From JADJSS01 sp964490845 (lineage in GTDB: Bacteria; Bacteroidota; Bacteroidia; Chitinophagales; JADIYW01), in NCBI GenBank assembly GCA_964490845.1, contig CAZBED010000006.1, positions 1 to 64,000 on the forward strand: DNA of 64,000 nt, read 5' to 3'. Positions within the stretch are counted from its first letter, which is position 1, and the number at the start of each line of letters is the position of its first letter. Under the pieces are notes generated by a model, which saw only the letters and a program-made list of their open reading frames with translations, was not told where the DNA came from and ran no database searches. The position numbers were made by a program, and so were the translations under genes. Shown one piece after another: positions 1 through 8,084 of this stretch.

Positions 1-23
1 AATAAAATGAAAAATGTCTAATA

Positions 24-707
24 TTGAGTGGCACTATAAACAGGGAGGCTTACAACGGACATAAAGCATACGCAAGCCAAGTTGGACGAATTTTGGGGAA
101 GAAAGCCAAACTGCCAGCAAGCCCAATAAACTTACAAATTGGACGACTTGGTAAACGAATAGCAACAAAACACGACATTGATTTTACTGTTAGACAAAAC
201 CAAAAATTCAAGTTTTGGGATTTGTTCTTCAATGGATGGAATGAAAAACAATTTTGGGTTTGGCAGTTAAAACCAAATTTGAAAGACGCTCTTGAAGAAA
301 CAGAACTCACAGGCGACAAACCATATTCAGAAGAAATTCCAACAGGGTTAGTTGGACAACTTTTTGAAGGTGCTAAACGGACAATTACTGTAAATTCTTA
401 CGAACGAAATCCATTAGCCAGACGACTTTGCATTGAGTATTACGGAACAACTTGCTCTGTTTGCGACCTTGACTTTGAAAAAGAGTATGGAGAAATTGGC
501 AAAGGATTTATTCACGTTCATCATTTGACACGGGTAGCAGACATTGGAGAAACATATGAAATTGACCCAATTAAAGACTTGCGACCAGTTTGTCCAAATT
601 GCCACGCAATGTTACACAGCGACACAGACACATTGACTATTGACGAACTGAAAAACTTATATAACAATGCTGACGGACGAAAGAAAACCTACCGCCCTAG
701 CCTGTGA
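24..707 (+). CDS. HNH endonuclease, probable 5' frameshift
   Basis: This gene encodes a protein with a C-terminal HNH nuclease module. A CxxC pair (SVCDLDF region), a HVHH motif and a PVCPNCHAMLH segment form the zinc-ribbon and beta-beta-alpha metal site. They follow the YERNPLARR lead-in seen in McrA-type HNH proteins, many of which act in restriction of foreign or modified DNA. The N-terminal 110 residues are not recognised. The open frame has only a TTG start (24). An ATG at 14 opens another frame reading MSNIEWHYK, and removing one A from the run at 38-40 would join it to NREAYNGHK without a break. Either the gene is slightly broken, the assembly has an error, or TTG is used. It is followed by a repeat-rich region. 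HNH call firm; activity and start uncertain. Confidence 0.75.
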   Translation: MSGTINREAYNGHKAYASQVGRILGKKAKLPASPINLQIGRLGKRIATKHDIDFTVRQNQKFKFWDLFFNGWNEKQFWVWQLKPNLKDALEETELTGDKPYSEEIPTGLVGQLFEGAKRTITVNSYERNPLARRLCIEYYGTTCSVCDLDFEKEYGEIGKGFIHVHHLTRVADIGETYEIDPIKDLRPVCPNCHAMLHSDTDTLTIDELKNLYNNADGRKKTYRPSL

Positions 708-760
708 CAGGTGTTTAGCTTAGCAAGGTTTAGCGGTGGCAAGCGTCACCTGTCAACTGG

Positions 761-811
761 AACCCTGTTAGGGTTTGCTCTGCTTTATGCTCTGCTAACC
801 CTGACAGGGTT
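761..811. repeat. Two tandem AACCCTG palindromes
   Basis: AACCCTGTTAGGGTT (761-775) and AACCCTGACAGGGTT (797-811) are two short perfect inverted repeats. The bases between them include repeated GCTCTGCT. Each could form a small hairpin downstream of the HNH gene, but neither is followed by a T-run, so a dispersed palindromic repeat is more likely than a terminator. Confidence 0.6.
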
Positions 812-823
812 TTCGCTCCAAAA

Positions 824-868
824 GGGAATCTCATACAGGAAAATTGAGATTCCCGCTTTCGCAGGAAT
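824..868. repeat. Palindromic repeat, copy A
   Basis: GGGAATCTCA (824-833) pairs with TGAGATTCCC (845-854), and the latter can alternatively pair with the following GCAGGAAT. The intact version of the same repeat lies at 3125-3169. This copy has a C-to-A change that spoils the second hairpin. Confidence 0.65.
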
Positions 869-999
869 GGCAGTTCCTCCACTCGCCGTTTTTGTTGTTT
901 AGCTTAGGGCAGCCTCAGGCGCAGGAATCGTCACCAACGACAGTTGATACGGCAGGGTGGTTTGTCGGAGAAGAACTCCAACAAAGCGAAAAAAGGATT

Positions 1000-1190
1000 G
1001 AGATTCCAGCTTTTACGGGAATGACAGTTCTGCCTTTGAAGATTTATCAATAAATAAGCAAGATTTCTCGCTGTGCTCGAAATGACTGGCGGCGTTAATA
1101 CGCTCTCGCAAACAGCACACATTCATTGCTCGGGTTGCCGGTTAAGATGCATTTGCCTTTTTTCTGAGGATTGTTTAAAGGAATACAACG
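1000..1190. repeat. Left copy of ~190-bp direct repeat (proS 3' end plus flank)
   Basis: This segment is homologous base for base, with substitutions and a small indel, to 3147-3341. Both copies contain, in order, the ATTCCC/GGGAAT hairpin repeat, an AT-rich linker with ATAAATAAG or ATAAATGAG, an ATTTCT..GC...CTCGAAATGAC repeat, and the last 31 codons plus stop of proS. The two copies are in the same orientation and bracket the genes at 1386-2492 and 2538-3095. Confidence 0.8.
1095..1190 (-). pseudogene. Relic of the 3' end of a second proS
   Basis: Read on the minus strand, these bases encode 31 residues and a stop that match the C-terminus of the intact ProRS at 3246-4727 (start RCIPLNNPQ, end FARAY). 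There are no indels. By my codon comparison 5 residues differ, and about 11 further codons differ only synonymously. This pattern fits a fragment of a once-functional diverged homologue, left after recombination or integration, better than a recent duplicate decaying neutrally. Similarity stops abruptly at position 1190. Confidence 0.8.
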
Positions 1191-1340
1191 AGAGGACACT
1201 GTGAAGATTATACACTACCTTGGATTGTAAAGCTCCTTGCAGGAGGCTCTGCCGGGAAGAGGAATTCTTACTACTTACTACTTATTACTCAATACCTTTC
1301 CATCTATTTCCCCCTCTCTCTACTTTCCGTTTTACTGATT

Positions 1341-1359
1341 TAATTGTATATTACAATTA
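1341..1359. promoter_or_regulatory. 19-bp perfect palindrome, candidate operator
   Basis: TAATTGTATATTACAATTA has 8-bp arms with a 3-nt centre and ends 26 nt before the lipoprotein ATG at 1386. Its TGTA-N3-TACA core recurs upstream of the TonB receptor (44828-44844). No regulator gene lies nearby, so operator function is inference. Confidence 0.4.
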
Positions 1360-1385
1360 CATTTTTTGTTTTAAAGCCATATACT

Positions 1386-2492
1386 ATGAAGATACATCTC
1401 ACATTATTAGCCATTGCTTTCATTTTATGGAGCTGTAACAACAGTGAATCAGAAAAATCAACTAACTCTTCCTCAGAAAATACTGATATAGTATCAGGAA
1501 ACAGAACCTCAGCCCCGGGGTCTAACGGTTACTGGCAAAAAATGGTCATGCATGAATTGAAAGATGCTAAGGGTGTGGTTGCAGCGACTATGCCCTTGCC
1601 TGCCTCCTGGAAACTCAATGTCAATGGAGCCTCTATGGCAGGTCCCAATGGTATCAGAGTAACTGATTTTCCTTCGTATACTTTTATGATGAACTATGAC
1701 CCTGGTTTGCAATATGCCTATTCACAAACTAAAATGCGGGAAATGCCCGGAATTGTCCGGCTCATTCAGGAAGATTTTGTTCCTTCGGCGGCAAAGAAAG
1801 GCTTGCAATATGTGAGGCATTATGAAATACCGGAAATCAGTAAGATAGACAGATGGTATAGCGATCAGCTCTATAAAGCAATGCCCGCAGAATATGATGT
1901 AAGGGCATACGGCTCGGAATGGAAAGATGATAAGGGCAAGCTTTCATTTTTATTGATTCGTGTAAATACCAGCACTTCTTCACAACTTCAAACCTGGTAT
2001 TACAGGAGTTCCATGTTGGAAGCAGAACCTGCTGCATACGAACTGGCAAAGAAGCAGTATGTTTTTTCACAAGCTAATATGCGGTACAACATAGAACCCA
2101 TCATGGAATATAACAAACAAGAAATGCAGCGGGTGGGGCAGAACTGGGCTGCGTTCAATAAAAAGATGGCGGCAAATCAGGCCGCTTTCGAGGCCAGCCA
2201 GATTGCACATATCAATAAGTCCAATGCTGTAAATGATGCCATAATGAGCGGATGGAAAGCCCGAAATACTGCCGGCGATAAAAATCAGGAACAGTTTATA
2301 GATAATATCTATGAAAATGAAAAAGTTCAGAATACAGAAACCGGAAAGGTCTATAAGGTGCAGCAGGGCGCGAATCAATACTGGATGAATAATGACGGAG
2401 AGTATATTGGCACCAGATTGCAGGATTATAACCCCAACTTAGATGAAAATATGAATCAGCAGAAATGGCAGGAGCTGAAGAAAGTGGATTAA
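1386..2492 (+). CDS. Unknown lipoprotein
   Basis: The 368-residue product starts with a lipoprotein signal peptide (hydrophobic LTLLAIAFILWSC, lipobox Cys17) followed by a Ser/Asn-rich linker, so it should be anchored in the envelope. An in-frame ATA/ATG region upstream (from 1344) would bury the signal peptide, so the ATG at 1386 is chosen. The mature part has a central alpha/beta-looking region and a Gln-rich helical stretch around residues 240-300. It ends with a Tyr/Asn-rich segment (QYWMNNDGEYIG) resembling a small domain found at the end of other Bacteroidota proteins. I do not recognise the family. The gene lies between two copies of the proS 3' end and 45 nt before the next gene, with which it may form an operon. 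Confidence 0.8.
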   Translation: MKIHLTLLAIAFILWSCNNSESEKSTNSSSENTDIVSGNRTSAPGSNGYWQKMVMHELKDAKGVVAATMPLPASWKLNVNGASMAGPNGIRVTDFPSYTFMMNYDPGLQYAYSQTKMREMPGIVRLIQEDFVPSAAKKGLQYVRHYEIPEISKIDRWYSDQLYKAMPAEYDVRAYGSEWKDDKGKLSFLLIRVNTSTSSQLQTWYYRSSMLEAEPAAYELAKKQYVFSQANMRYNIEPIMEYNKQEMQRVGQNWAAFNKKMAANQAAFEASQIAHINKSNAVNDAIMSGWKARNTAGDKNQEQFIDNIYENEKVQNTETGKVYKVQQGANQYWMNNDGEYIGTRLQDYNPNLDENMNQQKWQELKKVD

Positions 2493-2537
2493 ACAGTTAA
2501 GATAACTTACTGTTTTTTATTTAACAAATATCAACGT

Positions 2538-3095
2538 ATGAATAAAAACGATTTTGAAAATAAGAGCCTTATCTATATCATCTGCATTGCTTATTTTTTT
2601 AATTTAGTGTTTAGTATTGCCGGCCATTGTTACAGAGATAACCCGCATTATCTAGTATTGTTGTATCAAATCGGAAATGCGTTTGCTATATCCGCTTCCG
2701 TCATAGCCGGCCGGTATGTTGGTATGCGAGGGGAACAGGTAGCGGCGTCCAGTTTTGTGCTGATGGGAATAACACATGGTATTTCTCTTGCCGCACTCAG
2801 CAAAGGTTCCATAAATATGGAAAGAGAAATGACAATGGCGATTCCTATGATTCCAGCGCTGATTTTTATCTTCTGGTGCAGTTTGTTTCCGTTGTGGTTG
2901 CGTATGCTGGGATTGATTCCGATAGCATTCTTTACCTGTACTTATGTGTGTGCCCATACGGGACATAATAAATATGACTGGGCACTTCCGGCGGGATATG
3001 CTGCATTGCAGATAATTGAATTACTCTGGAGTTATTATATGTGGAAAGACTGGAAACAGCAAAGAAATACCCACCAGACGGCAGTCTTGCGCTAG
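2538..3095 (+). CDS. Unknown multi-pass membrane protein
   Basis: This 185-residue protein has about five hydrophobic segments (near residues 10-28, 42-60, 68-86, 98-125 and 130-165) and a basic C-terminal tail (KDWKQQRN). That topology suggests an inner-membrane protein. There are no catalytic motifs that I recognise. It follows the lipoprotein gene in the same orientation, and the pair sits between the two direct-repeat copies. The downstream flank is the intact palindromic repeat cluster. Confidence 0.7.
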   Translation: MNKNDFENKSLIYIICIAYFFNLVFSIAGHCYRDNPHYLVLLYQIGNAFAISASVIAGRYVGMRGEQVAASSFVLMGITHGISLAALSKGSINMEREMTMAIPMIPALIFIFWCSLFPLWLRMLGLIPIAFFTCTYVCAHTGHNKYDWALPAGYAALQIIELLWSYYMWKDWKQQRNTHQTAVLR

Positions 3096-3107
3096 TAGTT
3101 TTTTATT

Positions 3108-3245
3108 GTCATTCCCTTGTAAAAGGGAATCTCATACAGGAAGATTGAGATTCCCGCTTTCGCGGGAATGACAGTTCTGTCTTCATACTATTATTTATGA
3201 ATAAATGAGCAAAATTTCTTGCTGCGCTCGAAATGACAGGTGGCG
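3108..3245. repeat. Palindromic repeat cluster, copy C (intact)
   Basis: Three ATTCCC/GGGAAT arms lie in a row, so alternative hairpins can form. ATTCCCTT can pair with AAGGGAAT, GGGAATCTCA (3125-3134) with TGAGATTCCC (3146-3155), and ATTCCCGC with GCGGGAAT (3150-3169). A second motif follows, ATTTCTTGCTGCGCTCGAAAT, and ends just before the proS stop codon. The cluster lies between convergent genes and could end transcription of either. Confidence 0.7.
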
Positions 3246-3341
3246 TTAATACGCTCTGGCAAACACCACGCGCTCCTTACTTGGATTGCCGGTAAGGATA
3301 CATTTGCCGTCTTCCTGCGGATTGTTCAGCGGAATACAGCG
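3147..3341. repeat. Right copy of ~190-bp direct repeat
   Basis: This partner of 1000-1190 covers the hairpin repeat, the AT-rich linker, the CTCGAAATGAC repeat and the last 31 codons of intact proS. Confidence 0.8.
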
Positions 3342-4727
3342 GATGGTCGCTTTGGTGAGCTCTTTTATTTTCTCTTCCGTTTCGGCTGTGCCGTCCCAGT
3401 GCGCCAGCAGGAAACCTGGTTTTTCATCGAGCAAACGCTGGAAGGTATCGAAGTCATCCACTTTCGTGATGTTATCATCCCGGAATGCCTTCGCTTTGTC
3501 GTACATATTTTGCTGAATGGATTCGAGTAAATCCGCAATCGTTTGTGTCAGGTTTTCGACCGGAAAGGAAGCCTTTTCTTTGGTATCCCTCCGTGCTATC
3601 TCCACCACACCGTTCGCCAGGTCACGCGGCCCGATAACCACCCGCAGCGGAATGCCTTTTAGCTCGTATTCGGCAAATTTAAAGCCGGGACGTTTCGTTT
3701 CGTCTGCATCCACCATCGCGCGTATACCCGCTTTGGCCAGTTCTTTTTTCAAATCGTTGGCTTTCGCAATCATGCTGTCGGTTTCTTCCACATTCTTGGA
3801 CAAGAACGGAATGATGACTACCTGATGCGGTGCCAGTCGTGGCGGTATCACCAGTCCGTCATCGTCGGAATGTGCCATAATCAGTGCACCAATCAGTCGT
3901 GTGGAAACTCCCCAGGAGGTTGCCCATACAAATTCTTCGGTATTTTCCTTGTTGACGAATTGCACATCAAACGCTTTCGCGAAATTTTGACCTAAGAAGT
4001 GTGAGGTTCCTGACTGCAGGGCTTTGCCATCCTGCATCATAGCCTCGATGGTATAGGTGTCTTCTGCTCCCGCAAATCGTTCGCTTTCCGACTTTACGCC
4101 TTTGATGACCGGCAATGCCATGTAATTCTCGACAAAGTCCGCATAAACATTAATCATTTGAATGGTCTCGTCGATAGCTTCCTGCCGGGTGGCATGAGCG
4201 GTATGCCCTTCCTGCCACAAGAATTCAGCAGTGCGCAGAAACAATCGTGTACGCATTTCCCAGCGTACCACATTCGCCCATTGATTTATCAGCAGCGGTA
4301 AATCACGGTACGACTGGATCCATTTCTTATAGGTGTTCCAGATAATCGCTTCCGAAGTCGGACGCACCACCAGTTCTTCTTCCAGTTTAGCTTCGGGGTC
4401 CACGATAAGTTTGCCTTTATTATCCGGGTCTGTTTTCAGTCGGTAATGGGTAACGACTGCACACTCTTTTGCAAAGCCTTCCGCATTTTTTTCTTCGGCT
4501 TCGAAGAGGCTTTTGGGCACAAACAACGGGAAGTATGCATTCACATGCCCGGTTTCCTTGAATTTGCGGTCTAATACATCACGCATGTTTTCCCAAAGCG
4601 TATAGCCGTAAGGTTTTATCACCATGCAACCACGCACGGCAGAGTAGTCTGCCAGTCCGCCTTTTAATACAAGGTCATTATACCATTCTGAGTAATTTTC
4701 CGCTCTGCTTGTTATTCCTTTGCTCAT
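3246..4727 (-). CDS. proS: Proline--tRNA ligase, short archaeal/eukaryote-like type
   Basis: ProRS charges tRNA-Pro with proline in the cytoplasm. The 493-residue length, the YSEWYNDLV start, the RPTSE motif (122-126), the RWE..RLFLRTAEFLWQEGHTAH block and the C-terminal KCILTGNPS...ARAY end identify the short ProRS type, which lacks the inserted editing domain of the long bacterial form. The class II catalytic core covers about residues 30-290, followed by the anticodon-binding domain (about 300-400) and a C-terminal zinc-type domain. The start ATG (4727) lies downstream of a TACCTTTG box at 4808-4801. The last 31 codons are duplicated as a diverged relic at 1095-1190. Confidence 0.97.
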   Translation of the reverse strand: MSKGITSRAENYSEWYNDLVLKGGLADYSAVRGCMVIKPYGYTLWENMRDVLDRKFKETGHVNAYFPLFVPKSLFEAEEKNAEGFAKECAVVTHYRLKTDPDNKGKLIVDPEAKLEEELVVRPTSEAIIWNTYKKWIQSYRDLPLLINQWANVVRWEMRTRLFLRTAEFLWQEGHTAHATRQEAIDETIQMINVYADFVENYMALPVIKGVKSESERFAGAEDTYTIEAMMQDGKALQSGTSHFLGQNFAKAFDVQFVNKENTEEFVWATSWGVSTRLIGALIMAHSDDDGLVIPPRLAPHQVVIIPFLSKNVEETDSMIAKANDLKKELAKAGIRAMVDADETKRPGFKFAEYELKGIPLRVVIGPRDLANGVVEIARRDTKEKASFPVENLTQTIADLLESIQQNMYDKAKAFRDDNITKVDDFDTFQRLLDEKPGFLLAHWDGTAETEEKIKELTKATIRCIPLNNPQEDGKCILTGNPSKERVVFARAY

Positions 4728-4800
4728 TTCTGAATAATTAGTTGTTAATTAACACACTTTGGTATGCTTTTTGAAACTTAAATACTGTAATTTTCGTTTT

Positions 4801-4808
4801 CAAAGGTA
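4801..4808 (-). promoter_or_regulatory. Promoter -7 box for proS
   Basis: On the minus strand this reads TACCTTTG, an exact match to the Bacteroidota TAnnTTTG box, 73 nt before the proS ATG. A 12-bp palindrome TGTTAATTAACA (4743-4754) lies in the leader. No good -33 element was seen. Confidence 0.45.
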
Positions 4809-4845
4809 AGGGTTTTAAGATTGCCGTAAAATTAAAAATTAACAC

Positions 4846-5880
4846 ATGAAAAATATTTTTTATATAGTTTTCTTGAGCCTTTTGGCCAGCCCGTCAGGAT
4901 ACATTTTTGGGCAGGATGACGTATATGATGCGCCAAGGGTGAAAGAGGTGAAAGCGAAGAAAACAACGGTTCAGCCTCCGGCTGAAAGTGTTGAGAAAAC
5001 AGTTCCGTATGAGGATGAAGAAAAATCCGGATCCCGCAAACCGGCTCCCGCAACCGTGGATAATCAAAACTATAATGAAGGATATTCCGATGAGTACAGT
5101 GGTGATTTTGGCGGCGGATTTGGTTATTCAGAGAGAATAAGGCGTTTTCATAATCCATCCATCCAGTTTAGTTTCGGATGGAATAACTGGTACAATAATT
5201 ATTACAGCCCATGGGAATCTTACTATAACAATTATGGATGGAACAATTGGAACGGTTTTTCATTCACACCCAGTTGGATGTATACCTACAGTGATTTTTA
5301 CAACCCATTCTGGCCCAATACACAAATTATCATTATCCAGCAGCCGTGGATAAACAGTTGGTATAATACCGGGTTTTATAACCCGTGGAACAGCTGGAAC
5401 AATTGGAGTTGGAATAGTTTTAACAACTGGGGCTGGAGCGGATTTTCACCCTGGTGTTCAGGTGTTATTTATAACAATGCTTATCCGAATTACGGAGGTT
5501 ATTATGATTACAACAGGAAGAATGTAATTTACACGCCGAGGACGGGTGGGTTTTACAATAATACCAATAAGGCGGTCAACAATAATTACAACAATTACAA
5601 TTCGCCTAATTACAACAACAATGCTCCGGGCGTGATTAAGAATACACCATCCAATCCGGTAAATAAGTGGAGTCCGCCCAAACAACAACAGCCGAACAAT
5701 CCGAATTCCACTTATCCGGACGTATATAAATACAACAGGACAAATCCGGACAACAGAGGCAATGATTATGACAGAGGGAATACGCCTCCGCCTTCCAACA
5801 ATAACGGATGGAATAAGGGAAATAATTCCAACAATAATGATAATAACGGAGGAATCAAAATAGGAACCAGGCCAAAATAA
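4846..5880 (+). CDS. Secreted Asn/Trp/Tyr/Gly-rich low-complexity protein
   Basis: The 344-residue protein has a clear Sec signal peptide (KNIFYIVFLSLLASPSGYIFGQ) and a charged linker to about residue 60. A long low-complexity region follows, dominated by Asn, Trp, Tyr, Gly, Ser and Pro, with WNNW, YNNY and NNN repeats. The C-terminal half loses Trp and becomes Asn/Pro-rich. Such proteins are common but uncharacterised in Bacteroidota envelopes; aromatic and Asn-rich repeats could support surface adhesion or matrix formation (inference). It is followed by a FadL-like porin 16 nt downstream, so the two are probably co-transcribed. Confidence 0.75.
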   Translation: MKNIFYIVFLSLLASPSGYIFGQDDVYDAPRVKEVKAKKTTVQPPAESVEKTVPYEDEEKSGSRKPAPATVDNQNYNEGYSDEYSGDFGGGFGYSERIRRFHNPSIQFSFGWNNWYNNYYSPWESYYNNYGWNNWNGFSFTPSWMYTYSDFYNPFWPNTQIIIIQQPWINSWYNTGFYNPWNSWNNWSWNSFNNWGWSGFSPWCSGVIYNNAYPNYGGYYDYNRKNVIYTPRTGGFYNNTNKAVNNNYNNYNSPNYNNNAPGVIKNTPSNPVNKWSPPKQQQPNNPNSTYPDVYKYNRTNPDNRGNDYDRGNTPPPSNNNGWNKGNNSNNNDNNGGIKIGTRPK

Positions 5881-5896
5881 CTTCAATCTTACTGTA

Positions 5897-7396
5897 ATGC
5901 TAAAACACGTTTCTTTATTTTGCATTCTTTTCTGTACTGTCTGTTTATCCATCGCGCAAACCGATGTGGATGCTCTCCGCTACGGGACAACCAGCACACA
6001 AGGCAGCGCCAGAAATATTGCCCTTGGTAACACAATGGGTACTATCGGCGCGGACATCACTTCACTCTCCACTAATCCCGCGGGCATAGCCAAATTCAGC
6101 AGCAGTGAATTTATTGTAACTCCCGCTATTCCGATTAATAGATCCGTTTCCACCTATCTGGGCAATACCACAAAAGACGGAAAAGTTGCCTTTCAGTTAG
6201 CGAATCTTGGATTGGTGGTTATGAAGAGAAATACGGAAACTACCGTAAAAAAGAAGTGGAGCGGAATAAAATTCGGGTTTGCATTTAACCGCTTAGCGGA
6301 TTACAATGATGAATATTTTTTCGGCGGGTACAATGATAAAAACAGTTTACTGAATGCGTATTGGGAAAAGTTGTCGGATAAAAGTATCATCCAATCCGAA
6401 GCAGACGCTAAAACAATATATCCGTTTGACGCGAGCATCGCTTATCAGTTGGATTTGCTGACTTCAGATACGCTGCTAAATTTTTTTACGGCCACCAATA
6501 ATGGAAATATGCAGCAGGATTTTACCATTCGAAAAAGCGGCGGCTTTAATGAAGTTGCGTTAGGGGTGGCCACTACCTACAATGACAAGCTGATGATTGG
6601 CGCTTCATTAGGTGTTCCTATCATTAATTATACGGAAAGGATAATGCTGAAAGAAACCGATGTCAGGGATTCCGCATTTGACTTGAATTCATTCACTGTA
6701 GAAACCTACACCCACACCCGAGGTGCCGGCATCAATTTTAAAGTAGGCATCATCGCTATGCCCGTTACTAATTTGCGACTGTCATTGGCTTTCCAGACTC
6801 CAGGCATCCTGTTTATGAATGATGCATTCATCACGAATATGGAAGTGGATAATGCCGGTAATTCCGTAATTCTTACAGGTGAGTCGCCGGAAGGCGCCTC
6901 AAGATACAAGTATGTTCAGCCGTGGCGTATGACTGCCGGTGTCGGCTATATTCACAAATATGGTTTAGTGTCTTTAGAATATGACCTGAGCCACGCAGGC
7001 GATTCCAAATTTAAATTCGATGAAAATGATGCTAAAGCGTATGAAAATTACGTCAATGACAGAATAAAATCCAAATACGGGACATTTCATACCATCAAGT
7101 TCGGAACGGAATTTAAGTACGACCCGATTCGCATAAGAGCCGGCATTCAATACCGCTCTTCCCCTTTCAGGAGTTCTGCTGCTCCGACGGGAGTTAGCAC
7201 CTACAGCCTTACCTATTCAGCAGGTTTGGGATACAGAGGCAATCATTTTTTCGCGGATATAGCCTATGTCCAAACGAATACCAAAGAATTGTTTGTGCCG
7301 TATCAGCTAAGTACAGAGGCCTGGAATCCGGTTCCCGCAGCTACGCTGACTACAAAAAAACCGGCCATCGTATTTACTGTCGGTTATAAACTATAA
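5897..7396 (+). CDS. FadL/OmpP1/TodX-like outer-membrane protein
   Basis: This 499-residue protein has a signal peptide (LFCILFCTVCLSIAQ) and the N-terminal pattern ARNIALGNTMGTIGADITSLSTNPAGIA, typical of the FadL/OmpP1 family and related barrels. In that family an N-terminal plug occludes a 14-strand barrel that carries hydrophobic molecules across the outer membrane. The remainder is rich in alternating beta-strand segments and ends in an aromatic/hydrophobic strand (PAIVFTVGYKL). The substrate cannot be told. It follows the Asn/Trp-rich protein by 16 nt. Confidence 0.85.
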   Translation: MLKHVSLFCILFCTVCLSIAQTDVDALRYGTTSTQGSARNIALGNTMGTIGADITSLSTNPAGIAKFSSSEFIVTPAIPINRSVSTYLGNTTKDGKVAFQLANLGLVVMKRNTETTVKKKWSGIKFGFAFNRLADYNDEYFFGGYNDKNSLLNAYWEKLSDKSIIQSEADAKTIYPFDASIAYQLDLLTSDTLLNFFTATNNGNMQQDFTIRKSGGFNEVALGVATTYNDKLMIGASLGVPIINYTERIMLKETDVRDSAFDLNSFTVETYTHTRGAGINFKVGIIAMPVTNLRLSLAFQTPGILFMNDAFITNMEVDNAGNSVILTGESPEGASRYKYVQPWRMTAGVGYIHKYGLVSLEYDLSHAGDSKFKFDENDAKAYENYVNDRIKSKYGTFHTIKFGTEFKYDPIRIRAGIQYRSSPFRSSAAPTGVSTYSLTYSAGLGYRGNHFFADIAYVQTNTKELFVPYQLSTEAWNPVPAATLTTKKPAIVFTVGYKL

Positions 7397-7398
7397 CT

Positions 7399-8082
7399 TT
7401 GTTTCAAATCTTTTTTATTTTGAAACTATCCCCCTCGTGGAAATGGAAGCTGGCGCAAACACTGGAGTACAAGTGGTGGCAGCGTTATCTCAAAAAGAAA
7501 AATGCCGATGAGTACCTTCGCTGGAAAGAATCGTACTGGCAGGAATTACTGAAGACCATTTCAAAACATTGCTCATCACCGGAAGGGAAGATAATTCTGG
7601 ATGCCGGTTGTGGTCCGGCGGGAATTTTTATGGCGTTAAAGGGTAATAGCGTGGATGCGATAGATCCGTTGCTGGATAAATATCGGCAGCTCCCGCATTT
7701 TCAGCCCCGGCGTTTCCCGTGGACAACATTTAAAAATATTCCGATTGAATCACTGGACCAAACGGAGAAATACGATATCATCTTTTGCATGAATGCTATT
7801 AATCATGTAAATGATATAGCCCTTTGTTATGCTAATCTGGTGAATGCATTAAAGCCGGACGGTATTATTGTCATCTCCACAGATGCTCATAAATATTCGT
7901 TTCTGAAAAAAATATTTCAGGCGTTGCCGGGAGATATGCTCCATCCCGTGCAGTTGGGTATTCAGGAATACGATAAATTGCTGACAGACCAGAATATTGC
8001 CATTCTGGAAAATATACGCTACCAAAGCGAGTTGATTTTTGATTATTATATTACGATTGGAAAGAAATATCCGCTTGAATAG
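7399..8082 (+). CDS. SAM-dependent class I methyltransferase
   Basis: The product has the SAM-binding motif I (IILDAGCGPAGIFMA), an acidic post-I (VDAIDP), a motif around YDIIFCMNAINHV and LKPDGIIVIST, so it is a class I methyltransferase of about 220 residues. The substrate is unknown. No ATG is available at the 5' end. TTG at 7399 lies inside a TAACTTTG promoter-like box (7394-7401), so the next TTG at 7420 (LKLSPSWKWK) may be the real start if that promoter is used. The stop codon is 2 nt from the stop of the convergent membrane-protein gene. Confidence 0.82.
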   Translation: MFQIFFILKLSPSWKWKLAQTLEYKWWQRYLKKKNADEYLRWKESYWQELLKTISKHCSSPEGKIILDAGCGPAGIFMALKGNSVDAIDPLLDKYRQLPHFQPRRFPWTTFKNIPIESLDQTEKYDIIFCMNAINHVNDIALCYANLVNALKPDGIIVISTDAHKYSFLKKIFQALPGDMLHPVQLGIQEYDKLLTDQNIAILENIRYQSELIFDYYITIGKKYPLE

Positions 8083-8084
8083 CC

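Larger units (their letters stand above)
708..1385. other. Repeat-rich region without an intact gene
   Basis: These 678 bases lie between the HNH gene and the first lipoprotein. They hold two AACCCTG-type palindromes, two degenerate copies of an ATTCCCGC...GCGGGAAT hairpin repeat, a frame-preserved relic of the proS 3' end on the minus strand, and a 19-bp perfect palindrome just before the lipoprotein. Short open frames across the region are made of repeat sequence and show no protein-like features. Confidence 0.7.

Noticed and set aside
711..1122. Short open frames of 60-70 codons across the repeat region
   Set aside because: They consist of palindromic repeat sequence or run antisense to it, have no conserved pattern, and share segments with each other.
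5458..5952. 164-codon frame antisense to the Asn/Trp-rich gene, rich in Ile and Val
   Set aside because: The composition is the mirror of Asn/Tyr codons on the other strand, which gives Ile/Val-rich antisense frames.
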